Shown here: positions 32,761-44,837 of the stretch, piece after piece
Layout: each line of letters starts with the position of its first letter
How positions within the stretch are numbered: position 1 is the first letter of the stretch
NCBI GenBank assembly: GCA_023974075.1
Contig: CM043800.1
Coordinates: forward strand, 5,557,352-5,621,351
DNA: 64,000 nucleotides
Direction: 5' to 3'
From: Chaenocephalus aceratus
Lineage: Eukaryota > Chordata > Actinopteri > Perciformes > Channichthyidae
Position numbers and translations under genes: made by a program
Notes under the pieces: model-generated
Databases searched by the model: none
Seen by the model: the letters and a program-made list of their open reading frames with translations, nothing else
What the model was told of the DNA's origin: nothing

Positions 32761-34150
32761 CGGCTGTTGTTATGCTTGCTGTGATGTTACATTAGTCCGT
32801 TCTCTGCTTGTAATTATGCCGTTACAAGCTTCAAAGTTGTATTTATCATCTGAATTTGCCGAAACAAGTTTAATATTCTGAAAGCCAATACTTTGAAGAT
32901 GTATAAGTGAGGTGTCTTGAGTAGTCAAAATTACCTACAAATCATTGTACACATTAGTACATATTATTTTCCACTTGTTACCATTATGAGTCTATTTTTA
33001 TGCAGCTCTGTGTGATTTTGTAGCTACAATTCAGACTAATCCACTACCAGAAGAGGAATAAGTACTCAGATATTGTACTTGAGTAAAGGAATAAGTACTC
33101 AGATCTTGTAGTGAAATTATAAGTACTCAGATCTTGTACTTGAGTAAAAGTAGAAGTACCAGAGTGTTACAGTAACAGTCCTGCATTCAAAATGTTCCTC
33201 AAGTAAAAGTAGAAAAGTATTATCAGAATATAGTGAAGTAAATAAGTAAAGACAGTAAAAGTAGTCGTTGTGCAGATTGGTCCATTTCAGAATAATATAT
33301 ATGATATGTTTTATAATGATTGATCATGAAAGTGTTCTCAAAGCTGGTAAAGGTACAGCTAGGTTGAATGGCTTTGTATTCTGCAGGGTAGCTTGTGGAT
33401 TTACTCCAGGTGGAACTAAAGTCTGATTCAACACTTGGTTATATTTCACATCATTCATCCACATCTGTGAAGTAACTAAAGGTATTAAATGCATGTAGTG
33501 GAGTAAAAGTACACCATTTACCTCTGACTTATGTTCACTTCCAACCTAAAAGTACCTCAAAAAATAGTAATCAATAATGTATTGAAAAGTTAGTTGCTGA
33601 TTGGTTTTTATATCGGCTCAGATAGGTTATATGGCAGGCCCAGTCTACGTACACTCTAAAAACAAATGCCTTGGCTTAACAAAGAAAATCAAGGCAATAG
33701 GTTGCATCGATGGTTATTGAGTTGAGACAACTTCTATTGAAATGTTGTTAAAGCAACAAAGTTATTTGGGTTAGGGGAGAAGGCTTTTCCTCTACAATCA
33801 GAGGTGTTTTCAATTACCACTTACTTAATAATTGGTAGCATAAACACACGTTTTTAAGTTGATTACTCCAAAAGTTCCAACTTGTTTTACCTTATAATTT
33901 AAATGTAATCTTAAATTGTATGTACTTAATTACCACATGTTGAACATGAACACATTTAAGTTGACAACCATTTATAAATTAAGTTGCAAATAATATTGTA
34001 TTCCATAGGGTTTTTCTCTTAGCTTTTTCATGTTTTTGCTTTTAAAGAAAGAAAAAAATATTAGGCAATTCACTTTTTATTTTTGAACTGCAGGTGTTTA
34101 TTTCAACACATGATGTTTCAAAAGGGGAGACTTCATTTAGTTTGAACATT
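32761..34150. repeat. Insertion inside ERV pol, with dispersed fish repeat
   Basis: The RT similarity stops near 32755 and RNase H begins near 34177. Between them, about 33040-33560 is a copy of a dispersed repeat also found at 47005-47289/47655-47810 (TGCAGATTGGTCCATTTCAG, AGTGTTCTCAAAGCTGGTAA). The rest (33650-34100) is AT-rich and unrecognised. Confidence 0.65.
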
Positions 34151-34176
34151 GCCTGAAGACGGTTGACGAATTTCTC

Positions 34177-34848
34177 ATGGTGTGCACACCTAGACCGGAC
34201 TTAAAAGACGTTCCTCTGACCAACGCTGACCTCATGTTGTATGTTGATGGGTCTGCCTCTCGCGACCAAGGGGGCACTAATCGGGTGGGTTTTTCTGTTG
34301 TTTCAGATTCTGCTGTACTCCGTTCTGGACCGCTTCCATGTCACCTATCAGCACAGGCAGCAGAGCTCATCGCACTAACTGAAGCCTGCACGTTTACAGA
34401 AGGCAAAACCGTGACTATTTACACTGACTCACGTTATGCTTTCGGGGTAGTACACGATTTTGGGGCTATTTGGAAGTGTAGACAATTTCTGAAATCTGAT
34501 GGCAAACCAGTACTTAACCATGCACTGGTTGCAGGCTTACTAGACGCCATTCTGCTCCCATCTGAGGTTGCAGTCTGTAAATGTGCCGCACACGCAAGCA
34601 GTACAGACCCAGTTTCCCTAGGAAATGCGTCTGCTGACTCAGCCGCAAAGGCAGCTGCTCTGACTCCTCTCGCACCTCACGCACACTCATTTGTTAAAAT
34701 CCCTGTCTCCTCCTTCACTGACAAAATGTCATCACTGACTTCCATGCAGCAGCTAGCTACGCTAGTTGAGAAGGCTCAATGGAAGGCTGCTGGGGCTGTT
34801 TTTGACCCAACCTCCAGCATCTGGGTGGGTCCAAATTCATTTCGCTAA
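34177..34848 (+). CDS. ERV RNase H domain (open)
   Basis: RNase H removes RNA from the RNA:DNA hybrid during reverse transcription. The 223-codon frame has all four expected acidic residues in context: YVDGSA (Asp), QAAELIAL (Glu), YTDSRYAF (Asp) and NASADSAAKAA (Asp). The start codon shown is not a true start, because this domain is normally the tail of a pol polyprotein. Downstream the frame breaks before integrase. Confidence 0.85.
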   Translation: MVCTPRPDLKDVPLTNADLMLYVDGSASRDQGGTNRVGFSVVSDSAVLRSGPLPCHLSAQAAELIALTEACTFTEGKTVTIYTDSRYAFGVVHDFGAIWKCRQFLKSDGKPVLNHALVAGLLDAILLPSEVAVCKCAAHASSTDPVSLGNASADSAAKAAALTPLAPHAHSFVKIPVSSFTDKMSSLTSMQQLATLVEKAQWKAAGAVFDPTSSIWVGPNSFR

Positions 34849-35090
34849 GTTGACACATGGGTTGGATCATGTGTCAAAAGGAGGGATGTTAGAGTCTATC
34901 AATCAGGAGTGGTTCACAAGGGGGTTCACAGTAACAGCTCAAAAGCACTGTGAAGCATGCCTAATCTGCATTATGCAAAATTCTGGTAGACCAGTAAAGG
35001 TTACAGGACCCGGAGCACATCCACCTCCCACCAGGCCACACTTGCACTACATACACCAAAACAAACTACACACAAGGTGTCACGAGCGAG
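34800..35090 (+). pseudogene. ERV integrase N-terminal zinc domain
   Basis: In a shifted frame, HGLDH followed by CEAC gives the HHCC zinc site of integrase, with INQEWFTRGF between. The catalytic core does not follow: after GPGAHPPPTRP the sequence moves straight towards env, so the core and C-terminus are deleted. Confidence 0.75.
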
Positions 35091-35201
35091 TGCCAGCTGA
35101 GCGGTTCCATATGCTCTCTGGTTCCTCGTTTGTGTTATCGGTGTGCGGAGTCTGACTGTCCGTGTCACGAAATCGACCGAGAGAATACACTCACACACAC
35201 C

Positions 35202-35543
35202 ATGGAACATTTCCCCCTCGTGATGAGGGCTCGCCTGGAGAGACGACAACGCAACCGTGAGCAATGTGAATGCTACTGGAGAGCCTGGACAATCATAGAA
35301 TGGTTCCTCTGCAGACTTGCCATGATAGTTGTGTTAGGACTAGTCCTATATTTTATGTATCCATTTCAGCATACAGCATGTCAGCCAAAATCGAGGTATC
35401 TAAGAGGTACATGGGGAAAGCAGGGCGAACCACATTTATTTTATTTTGTTGTCTGTATGTCTGTATGTATCCGGCGCCGACCCGTGTGGCACATTTTACA
35501 TAGACATCGCGCCCAAAACTCAGACCCCGAAAAGCGTAAGTAA
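35202..35543 (+). pseudogene. ERV env leader with membrane segment
   Basis: ATG at 35202 opens 113 codons. A basic stretch (RARLERRQRNRE) is followed by a hydrophobic segment of about 23 residues (FLCRLAMIVVLGLVLYFMY in part). This is the layout of a long signal/leader peptide of a retroviral envelope. The frame closes at 35541-35543 and env continues in another frame. Confidence 0.6.
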
Positions 35544-35546
35544 CCT

Positions 35547-35870
35547 TTGACGCAACTGTTGACATCCATAGGTACATCTACATTTAATCTATACATAAGC
35601 GATAACGACCATAGCAACATTGATGTGGTTCTGACCAGTAATGGGATCACCGGTAACGTCTGGTGGCACACTCTGAGATCATTCTTGCAGGCCGCAGGAC
35701 AAAATGGGTCATGTTATGCATGCACCCTTTTCCCCCAGGACTCATCAATGTCCGTGCCAGTTCGTCCGCACTCTCTGACCCAGGTTGAACACCTCTGCGC
35801 GTTTATGGCTCTGACAAGGCCCATCAAGGGTGAAGACAGCGTAACCGAGTGGCGTTATGCTAGGCAGTAA
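35547..35870 (+). pseudogene. ERV env surface-subunit fragment
   Basis: A 107-codon frame containing VWWHTLRSFLQAAGQNGSCY and CTLFPQDSS, placed between the leader and the main env frame. It resembles the N-terminal part of an env surface subunit in composition. A frameshift near 35860 separates it from the next part. Confidence 0.55.
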
Positions 35871-36903
35871 TCGGTCTAACTCCTCTTTGCATGCATCCAC
35901 GTTTGATACCACATACGCAACGTACCAACCCGTCAGCCATGTGCACCCCAGTCATTTGAGAGGGATGAAACACAGCCTCTGCCTCCAGAGAGTGTACCAC
36001 AAAACGTCTCTTACACCACCTTGTTTTTTCCTAGGCACTACTACTGGTTGTACTCGTATCCTACGGAACACGTGCAGTTACGGTGCTTACAAAATCTCGT
36101 ATTGTCACATATCCGGTGCCCCTGAAAGAATCCTTTCTAACGTAGCATTCCCTGATGTTAAACATATCTCCCTCCAACTGGCGTGGCCCAGTGATGCTGG
36201 GTTTAGCGCGCCACAAGATTACGTTTGGTTGTGCGGCGACAAGCTCTATCAAGTTCTGGCTCCCCTCTGGATAGGTACATGCACTCTAGTGGATTTGAAT
36301 CCAGCAGTCACTGTACTCACGTCCTTAATGTACACGACACATCATTACCCAGAGCTCCAACACCCCGACCACCACAAGGTAAAAAGAGATCTGACGTCCG
36401 CTGGAGCTAAATTCATGGACGGCCTGTTCCCATGGTGGGGTACAGTAAACAATGCCCATAAAATAGATACCTTACACGTCCGGCTAGAGAACCTCACTTA
36501 CGAGACGACGCAAGGCTTCCAGGCATTGCCCCCATTCATAATAGCCTCTAGGAACATGCTCATGCAGCACCAATTTGCTCTTGACCTTTTGTTCGCCTCA
36601 AAGGGTGGCCTGTGTCATGTGATCGGTGACTCCTGTTGCACTTACATTCCCGACGCCACCAAGAACATCACTGACACCGTGCTGCATCTCAACGACCTGT
36701 TAGCCGACATGAAAGCGATCATTTTTGGCCTATTCATCTGTTGTACCTGTTTGATTATCCCAATACTGAAGAAGTGCGTTTCCAGCATGGTATCCTCAGC
36801 TTTCGTTCAGTATACTACTATTCCATTACACGACAATCCTTTGCGCCACAGTGAGATAGACCAGCTAGAATCAGAAGAGTCTGATTCCGACACTACAATA
36901 TAA
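35857..36903 (+). CDS. ERV env, surface C-terminus and transmembrane subunit
   Basis: The frame is open for 348 codons to the natural end. In order: a Cys-containing surface part; KVKR (furin-type cleavage form, about residue 178); a Gly/Phe/Trp stretch; a heptad-like region; CHVIGDSCC, a CX6CC motif as in gamma-type transmembrane subunits; a hydrophobic anchor (IIFGLFICCTCLIIPI); and an acidic tail. The N-terminal part of env is out of frame, so no full envelope is encoded. Homology to known fish env genes was judged by eye only. Confidence 0.8.
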   Translation: MLGSNRSNSSLHASTFDTTYATYQPVSHVHPSHLRGMKHSLCLQRVYHKTSLTPPCFFLGTTTGCTRILRNTCSYGAYKISYCHISGAPERILSNVAFPDVKHISLQLAWPSDAGFSAPQDYVWLCGDKLYQVLAPLWIGTCTLVDLNPAVTVLTSLMYTTHHYPELQHPDHHKVKRDLTSAGAKFMDGLFPWWGTVNNAHKIDTLHVRLENLTYETTQGFQALPPFIIASRNMLMQHQFALDLLFASKGGLCHVIGDSCCTYIPDATKNITDTVLHLNDLLADMKAIIFGLFICCTCLIIPILKKCVSSMVSSAFVQYTTIPLHDNPLRHSEIDQLESEESDSDTTI

Positions 36904-37102
36904 TCATGCGTACCCTCTTCTCTTATTCTCTTATGCTTACATTATATTGGAGTCTGTCCTCCACAAAAACAGCCAGTTTTCTATGATATATTTGTGATGT
37001 GTTTACTTAAACCAGCGATGGAGTGTATTCATTGATGTGTTATATCAGTCTATCCTGTCATTTGTTTTTTTTTATTGATCAAGTATGATCAAAAGGGGAG
37101 AA
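36904..37102 (+). promoter_or_regulatory. ERV 3' non-coding region and polypurine tract
   Basis: About 190 bp without a gene ends in AAAAGGGGAGAA at 37091-37102, the polypurine tract directly before the 3' LTR. Confidence 0.75.
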
Positions 37103-37570
37103 TGTAGTGGACATTTTTCTTATTATATCCTTATATGCTTAAACCAAATGCTTCTCATAAATGTCATGTGCTGTTTTCTCTCTTCTTCTTCTTCTTCTTC
37201 TTCAAGGCCACAAAGCTGTTTTGGCTACTGGGAGACTCACACAGTCACACACGAACTTCCCTACTCTGAGAACCGTTATGTTATCTACCGCTCAAGGCCA
37301 GGTGTCTAATAACAATATGACTGTGTGAACACAGATTTCTCACGTTCCCACTCATTTCCTATATAACCTTTGCTTTTTCATTGTACTACGCACACTCTGG
37401 CAGACTATTCTATGCTCTGTCAGACCTGTGTCTATATTATATCTGTATCATGTTATTTGAAGCTTCAAATAAATAACCCAAAAGACAGCCCCGCTCGATT
37501 CACCATTTATTTGTTTTGATCACTTTGACTTGTACTCTCCAGCCGTGTTGGGTCCTAGATTTCCATAACA
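37103..37570 (+). repeat. 3' LTR of endogenous retrovirus
   Basis: It runs from TGTAGTGGAC to CCATAACA, 468 bp. It differs from the 5' copy by a shorter TTC run, loss of an 8-bp direct repeat (TGTCTGTCAG region) and a few substitutions. Confidence 0.92.
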
Positions 37571-38492
37571 TCGAGGCATCAGCCTGACATGTATCACCGC
37601 AAAGGTTTACAACCGGATGATACTGAACAGGATACGGCACGCCATCGATCCTCACCTGAGGGAGAACCAGAATGGCTTTCGAGAGGGGAGAACCACCGCA
37701 GCCCAGATCTTGGCGCTAAGGAGAATGATCGAGGAGGTGAAAAAGGATAACCTGACTGCTGTACTGTGTTTTATCGACTTCAAAAAGGCATTTGACTCGA
37801 TCCACAGAAGCACAATGGTGAAGATCCTTGAGGCCTACGGTGTCCCTCCCAATCTACTCCGGGCAATAGAGACCATGTACGCAGGAACAAGGGCCAGGGT
37901 GGTGACCCCAGATGGCAACAGCGAGGAGTTTGACATCCTGGCTGGGGTAATGCAAGGGGACACCCTGGCCCCCTTCCTCTTCATCATGGTCCTGGATTAC
38001 GCGCTCAGGAAGGCCATCAGTGGACGAGAGCAGGATCTCGGCTTCACTCTAACACCAAGGAGGTCGAGACGACACTCCACAGTAGTCCTGACAGACCTGG
38101 ACTATGCGGACGACATCAGCCTGCTCTCCGACAGCGTGGAGCAAGCACAGGAACTCCTGAACAGAGTGGAGTCAGAGTGTGCCAAGGTTGACCTGAGGCT
38201 AAACGCCAAGAAAACTGAGGTTATTACCTATAACATCTTACAGGAACATCCACCTCTGACAACAACAGAAGGCACTGTGCTTAAAGAAGTCATGGACTTC
38301 AAGTACCTGGGCTCATGGGTCAACTCAACCGAGCAAGAAAACATGGAGGGCCCTGAATGGCATGACCAGTGTATGGAACTCCAACCTCCCCGTCAAATCA
38401 AACTCAGCTTCTTCTATGCAACGGTAGAGTCTGTTCTCCTCTATGGCAGTGAATGCTGGACCCTGAAGCCAACCCTGCAAAAGTCTCTAGAC
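37571..38492 (+). pseudogene. RTE-like LINE part B: RT core
   Basis: This continues part A: RGISLTCITAKVYNRMILNR, then NQNGFREGRTTAAQI, FIDFKKAFDSIHR (motif A), GVMQGDTLAPFLF (motif B), LDYADDISLLSD (YADD at 38103-38114) and FKYLGSW. The frame is open for 311 codons and RT motifs are intact. It is interrupted at ECWTLKPTLQKSLD by hAT element 2. Confidence 0.9.
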
Positions 38493-39984
38493 CAGGGGTC
38501 TCCAACACGTCGATCGCGAGCTACCGGTAGCTCGCGGGCAGCTTTTCAGTAGCTCGCCGCTCGGTTATCGATTATAGCGTATTAACGTTGCTGCTTGATT
38601 TTTCGGCCGCGGCCGGACAATAAAGTGTTTTTATTTTAGAATTGTTTCTGTCACACAAATATAAAATTGGTCCGTGACGCAGAAATCAAGTAGCAGATGT
38701 GACAGCGGCACAGCGACACCACACACGGACCAGTCTGCTTTCTCCAGCAGCACCAGTCAAACCAACGGCAGAATGACCCGCTCTGAATCAGTCCGCGTCG
38801 CTGCGGCTCAGACACACAGGGAGGGATTTGTGTTAACACTCGTTATCGTAATGTCAGGTTTTTGGTGGATTTAATCAAGTCTTGGATTGCAGAGTATGAA
38901 TGTCCTCTTGCTATTTTCAGTTGATAAATACGCGTGTAAAGTTTGTGAAGGCAGGAGGAAAGCTTCCGCAATCACTGTCTCCTCTGTTCCTCCAAACCCC
39001 GCCCCCTCCTGAAAAATAATGAGTGACAGGCTGATAGTGACCCGATAGAAACTTTATTATTCACTTAATCACTGATTGAGATGATGAAGCTAACTTAATC
39101 TCATACATTCATGGGATTCATGTAACAGTAAGACAGAGAATGTAAGTGTAACCAAGTTTTTTGGTTTTGAGGATGGAAAAATGTCACACACAGATATAGG
39201 GAGGCTAGACCTATACAATTGATTAATCATGGTTTATAATTTCATGTCAACACGAAGAAGAAGAAAAGATGGCTGCACTGTTCAGTGTCAATCCTGTGGA
39301 GATGGAGGTTATAAATCTCCAAAATAATGTTCAGCTGAAGTCTCAGCAAAACTCTCAACATTTCTGGAGCCTTGTACGCCCAGAAAACTATGAGAACATT
39401 CACCAAGCAGCACTGAACATGTCTGCTTTATTTGGTTCTGTATACATCCCTTTGTGAAGCAGCTTTTTCTGACATGAATGAAATCAAAATACAGAACAAG
39501 ACCGACTGATGAACATTTAAATGACTCTATTAGAGTGAACCTAAGTGGGTACACTCCAGCATACACCTGTATGGTGACTCCATGCAGCGCCAGTCATCTC
39601 ACTAACTGTAAAAAATAGTGAATGCACTTATTTTACACGTGCCATAAGATGCTTGCAAGGTGGTGATTAAGGCGATGTATTTACTATGTGGGCCATAAGA
39701 AGAAGTGAAAACATTGTAATTTGCTCTTGGACATTTATGTGAATCTTCAGTGATGTACTTACTATGAGGGCCATATTAATATGAGAGAAATTGTTGTTTT
39801 CTTGGACCTTGATGTGAAGTTAAGATTTTAGATAAGCTTTAGGTATTGCAATTTCACACAAAAGTAGCTTAATTCAACTGATGAGTACTATGTGAATAAA
39901 TGTAAGCGATGCGATGCAAGTAGCTCTTGGCCACTTTAATTTTTTCAAAGTAGCTCTCAGGTGGAGAAAGGTTGGAGACCCCTG
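38493..39984. mobile_element. hAT element 2
   Basis: TIRs CAGGGGTCTCCAAC and GTTGGAGACCCCTG are flanked by the 8-bp duplication CTCTAGAC (38485-38492 and 39985-39992). The subterminal parts carry GCTACCGGTAGCTCGC and AGTAGCTC motifs. The 1,492-bp body keeps only a C-terminal transposase remnant. Confidence 0.94.
39269..39560 (+). pseudogene. hAT transposase C-terminal remnant in element 2
   Basis: The frame reads FSVNPVEMEVINLQNNVQLK, then RPENYENIHQAALNMSALFG, followed by broken text corresponding to the motif after the Leu-Phe-Gly-Ser. This is the hAT C-terminal dimerisation domain of SCAND3/GTF2IRD2-like transposases. The stop at 39455 and later frameshifts end it. Confidence 0.75.
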
Positions 39985-40334
39985 CTCTAGACGGATGCTA
40001 CACCAGGATGTTGCGAGCAGTATTTAACATCAGCAAGAGTGTACATTTAACCAACAACATCCTGTACTAGGGAATACCAAGGGTGAGCGGGAAAATTGCA
40101 GCCAGGAGAATGAGACTAGCAGGACATTGCCAAAGGCATCAAGAGCTGCCAGCCGGCAAATTGGTGCTGTGGGAACCAACACACGGGCATCGGTCACGAG
40201 GACGTCCCGCACAAACATACGTGGACGTACTCAAGAACGACGCAGGAGCACAAAGTACCAATGAACTGGCCAGATGTATGGAGAACCGGGATGACTGGAA
40301 GCGACGATGGAGGGCTCGTCTGAGGACGACCTAG
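39985..40334 (+). pseudogene. RTE-like LINE part C: C-terminus
   Basis: After the hAT insertion the LINE resumes: GCYTRMLRAVFNISKS, a TAG in LY*GIPRVSGKIAARR, RLAGHCQRHQELPAGKLVLW, EPTHGHRSRGRP and ENRDDWKRRWRARLRTT, ending at 40332-40334. This is the usual C-terminus of this LINE group, with one internal stop. Confidence 0.88.
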
Positions 40335-41423
40335 AGAGTGTCTAGACCCCGGGGGGTTTCATCGGATCGGTTCTCCCCTCCCGAATGATACTTCCTGCAC
40401 AACGGGGACTAATTGCCAAAATCACCATTACATTCATTTGTGTATCTCTGCAATAAATATGTATTCTTACATCAAAACCGTCTCTCCTGATTGAAATAGT
40501 GTTATCCAACCAAAATAAATGAAAGAAATAATGCTTTATTTTTATATCTGATGATTGATTAGATAAGTAATATCTTTTTTAAAAATCTGTTAAATAGCAT
40601 TATTATAATAGTGTGTTTAAAAAAAGAAAGTGTTCTGTGTAAGATAAGATAAGATGTACTTTATTGATCCCAAATTGGGAAATCTTTAACTCATCTCAAT
40701 GCAGTTTTAGAAGCTTAAAGTCCACTCACCATTGAAACCTAAATAATGCTCCCACACTGCAGCTCATTCAGACAGACACAGGCCTTTTGAGGTTAATGTA
40801 ATGGTGGTTTGCTGCATGTGGCTGTTCAGGTGGTGATGGATGTTGTTGTGGTCAACACTGGACAGATAACCTATTTCCAGACAGGGGGGATTAGATGGAT
40901 TAACACAGTGAGGGTGAGACACCTTCCACAGCAGCTCTGTGCTGTGGAAGAAAGCCTCTGTGACAGAAAGCCTCTGTGTCTGGTCGTTTATAACACTTTA
41001 AAAACGGTCGTTTATAACACTTTAAAAACGTTAGAAAAACGCTTATATACGTTACGTATGCATATAAACTGATTTATAATTCATTGTATTTTCTGTGTGT
41101 ATTAAATGTGGTTAGCTTTATGTGAAAGCACTGCATCTATCAATGAATAGTGCTATAAAATAAAGTTCACTATTAATAATATGTATTATGTACAAAGCCG
41201 TTTGAATCTCTTATTGAGTTATCATGGTATTCTATACAATATCTGTGGACATTATCTGGTGGGTGTCACTGCACGAACTGAACAAAAAAAGTATGATTAG
41301 TCCTAACACAACAAGGTGAATGCTGCATGTTGTTTGTTTGTTTGTTTGTTACTTAAAAGCATCAGAATGAGCAGTTTGAGGACCATGGCTGTAGAGTGAC
41401 ACTCTCTGATGTTATCTACGCTG
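40335..41423. repeat. LINE tail and small repeats, no gene
   Basis: The first 100 bp are probably the LINE 3' UTR. A GTACTTTATTGATCCCAAAT repeat end lies at 40655. A 26-bp unit (GGTCGTTTATAACACTTTAA) is repeated twice at 40981-41030, and (TTTG)n lies at 41332-41350. Confidence 0.5.
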
Positions 41424-41431
41424 CTGCTGAC

Positions 41432-43749
41432 CAGGGGCGGTTCTACGGGGTGGCAGCTGTAACCTCAGAAAAAGGCCTTGCCACCCCAGCTGCCACCCCA
41501 TTTGGCAGCTTTGTTTTGAAAGAAAAGTTGTGGCTCATCGGACATTTATGAGAGAAAATCTCTAATGTCCGAGTGCAAGTGAATGCAGCACAAGACGTGA
41601 GCCTTGTAACCCCTCCCCCGGCCCTGGCGCGAGCGTGGAAATAGGATTGGCGGCGATTTCATTTGAACGGGGGGACAGCTCAAAACGAGAGGCATTTCGG
41701 ATCCAAATAGACGGAAGGAATGAGGTATTTGCGGTCAGGGTACGGCTGGGGTAGGCTACAGCCATACCAAGAAATGGCTTAGCCCCACCTTAGCCCCACC
41801 ATGAACAATGATGTTAAAGTAAGCAAGATAAAGTCTGCCCACTCGCGCAGAGTTAATTGCACAGACAGCAGTTAGTAAGATTGATTTCAGTAGCCACTTG
41901 TCTGGAAATACCGAAGACTAGAAACGGTTTTGAAAACTTTTGTCACCTAGTGATCGTCTTCTCAATAGAACATCTTTGATCATGTCTTCTGGCCAATCAG
42001 AATCAAGATAACGGCGTGGTGGTGTTGTTGCAGGAAGTCCCGACGGAGAATAATTTTGCTGTAGTACATCTCTATATACATCGATACAACATTACGTGTT
42101 GATAGAAATAAACACGTAATGAAATAAGACCCCACGGTTTGATGATTGATAGGTGTGTGGGCTGTCTTTCATTTTGACACACAGAACAATGGGGGCTATC
42201 CACCCTTATCCACAATGTAAAGTAATTCACACAGCCTCTTCCATCTTCTCTCTGTGAGGAGCAGCAGGTTCAGCTTTCAGAACAAAGTAACAAAAAACTA
42301 AAATGGCATTCATTTTTTTTTTAATATGTCGTGTAGTAATAGATGTATTTATTTTACCAGAATGTGTATTTTTTATGTTAGTATTTCAAAGTATCCCCCC
42401 AGACCCCCCTGCAGGGGTTGGGTTTTCAGCATGTCAACTCTTTCACCTGTGGGGAAATTGCAGGATTGGCTCCAGGTCGTCCTTTTTATTTACTACAAGA
42501 CAAATGTGCCTTTTTATTTCATACAGTTCAATTTGGATTGAGACAGGGAAATAATCTAAACCTCACACGTGGCGTTTCACTGTCAAGGGGAGTGTGTATG
42601 TAATTACATTGCAAATACTGACTTGAGCCCCACCACTGTATGGGTTAGCCCCATAGATTACCCAACAAAAATACTCTGGAGCCACTGTTTGCGGTCTACA
42701 ATGACAGAGAAGAGCCTGTCAAGTTTGGCTGTACTCAGCATTGAATCAAAACGCACCATAGCTTTAAATCTTAATAAGTTTGTGAGGCGTTTTGCTGAAC
42801 AAGATGGTAATCGCCACATTCAGCTAATAGGCATGCCAACTTGATGCTCTGCTCACGGATAAGTCGATGAGAATAGTAAACTGTTAAGATGATGACCTTA
42901 CGTGTGTATAATATTTTTCTTCTTTGTGGGGGTCTGCCCCCAACAAACAGTTTGAAGTCCTGAGAAAGTCAAATAAGACGGTGTGTAAAACTTCACTGCC
43001 CAGCCAAAAAAAAGTAACCACTTTGATTTAACTAGGCCAGTAGGTAAGGACTTTCCACTGGATAATAACTGCAGCGAAGTAATGTATATGTTTTAGCTGA
43101 ATACACGTTTTTTAACCCTAACTGATGCAGTTAGTCACTTCTTTAATGTTTGTTCTTTCTGATGTAAAGTCAAGGTTGTAACTGTTTGCAATGAAGTTGT
43201 GGGGCGCTGAACTGTTCTTTTGAATCTTTTGATTTATGATAATTACTTGTCTTTCAAATTTGAAGGAGGCTGAGCAAGCATCTTGAGGAACATTCATCAT
43301 TAACTCCTCCAAAAAATATAGTTTATTTAATAATAACACTGAATATGTGAATCATAACAGTGATTGACAGCTGATAGGAATAATATGATTGTTAATATTA
43401 TCATATTCATACAGACAAACATCATTGAGAGAGTTAATTAATGTACTTATTGCAGCAGTCTGCATAGATTGGTACCCCTGCTGGTCTAAGAGTGAAACAA
43501 ACTCATTCAGTTATTGTTCAGTTAAAATTCATTAAATTATGTCTGATGTGCCACAATAATGATGTGCCACAATAATGTCACCTAATGTTATTGAGTTAAA
43601 ATATCAATATTGTGGCTTTCCAAGTTAACATTGTTGATATGACTGCGATTAAATCAGCATATAGCCTACTTCTGCCAGGGGATGCCACCCCTGAAATTCT
43701 CCTGCCACTCTCTTGCCACCCCATGAATATTTGTCTAGATCCGCCCCTG
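41432..43749. mobile_element. hAT element 3
   Basis: Ends CAGGGGCGGTTCTA and TCTAGATCCGCCCCTG are flanked by CTGCTGAC at 41424-41431 and 43750-43757 (8-bp duplication). The body is 2,318 bp with one C-terminal transposase remnant on the plus strand. Its section 41740-42450 is homologous, inverted, to hAT element 4. Confidence 0.92.
42640..42844 (+). pseudogene. ZMYM/TTF-type hAT transposase C-terminus
   Basis: The frame gives CLRSTMTEKSLSSLAVLSIE and LNKFVRRFAEQDGNRHIQLI up to a stop at 42842-42844. The LSSLAVLSIE motif and the following Phe/Ala region form the tail of TTF-finger hAT transposases (ZMYM1-like). This is the only transposase part left in element 3. Confidence 0.75.
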
Positions 43750-43757
43750 CTGCTGAC

Positions 43758-44829
43758 GTCAGCTGATGCTATGGTCTAAGTGTATCAAGTCACACAGACC
43801 AAAATAATACCTTTGCGATTTCACAATAAGAGCAGGAAATCCCTACTGGAAATATATTTTATAGATCGGTTTGCACGTAATGAAGATTTTATTAAACAAG
43901 TTTCCAATGAAGTTAAATTGTTCCATTAAATATAAAGTGAAATAACGTGTGGTATATTGCATTATATAATTTCGCAACATCTTATCCCTTAATTTACTAA
44001 AAGATAATAAATACACTCAGTAAAGATCAAGTCCGAATTATTACCTCCAGGGGCCCCCAACACCGCCCCACATCCGTAATAAGTCTGCACTATTGAATAA
44101 TTGTGTGTGATTCTTACAGTAAATGCTGCACACAGCTGCTTTATAAAATAGTATAAAAAGCTCCTTCATTGATCACTCCATTATTCCCTCCTGAGTCCCG
44201 CTGTTTGGATCTAGCGACATCGGGGGCTTAGCCCAGCACGACAATTGTACTACATTAATTGTAATAGAGTATCCAAAGAATACACAATATAAAATGTAAT
44301 AGACCAATCGACCAGCCAAACAGAAACACATGGACATATTATTAAAACACGATGTGCAAAGGAAGAAAATAATAATAATGTCAGTAAAGCAAGAAGAGGT
44401 TTTCCGTCGAATAAATTATTATATTTCGAGAGCAGCACACTTTCAAAATAGGACATACTGTAACTGTAAGCCCCTATCATCTTATCGACAATTTTTTTTT
44501 TAATCAAAATTATCTCTGAGGGCCCCCTTTTGCTCAAAGGCCCCTGGGCACTTGCCCAGGTTGCCCATATGGCAGATCCGGCCCAGATAAAGATAGTCCT
44601 TTAGTAGCATTGTAGGTAGGAGTATGTAAACAAGAAGCACTTAGTAAACGTGTTAAAGGCACAGGCTTTTGCCCCGGTGTTAGATGCCCAGCGATGTGAC
44701 AAAGTAGTGTTTTTTGGAAAAGCTGGCAATGAGAATGGCTCCCAACTGGATAGAGGGCATTTATTGTATGAGCCCAAAGCCCGGGCTGCATTGTTTTCTA
44801 TGGATAATGCTGCATGTTATTCCTTCAAG
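43758..44829. other. No gene recognised
   Basis: AT-rich sequence. GGGGGCTTAGCCC at 44221 and AGGCCCCTGGGCACTTGCCC at 44539 look like hAT-style terminal sequence but were not paired with a second end and duplication. Confidence 0.45.
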
Positions 44830-44837
44830 GTTAGGCC

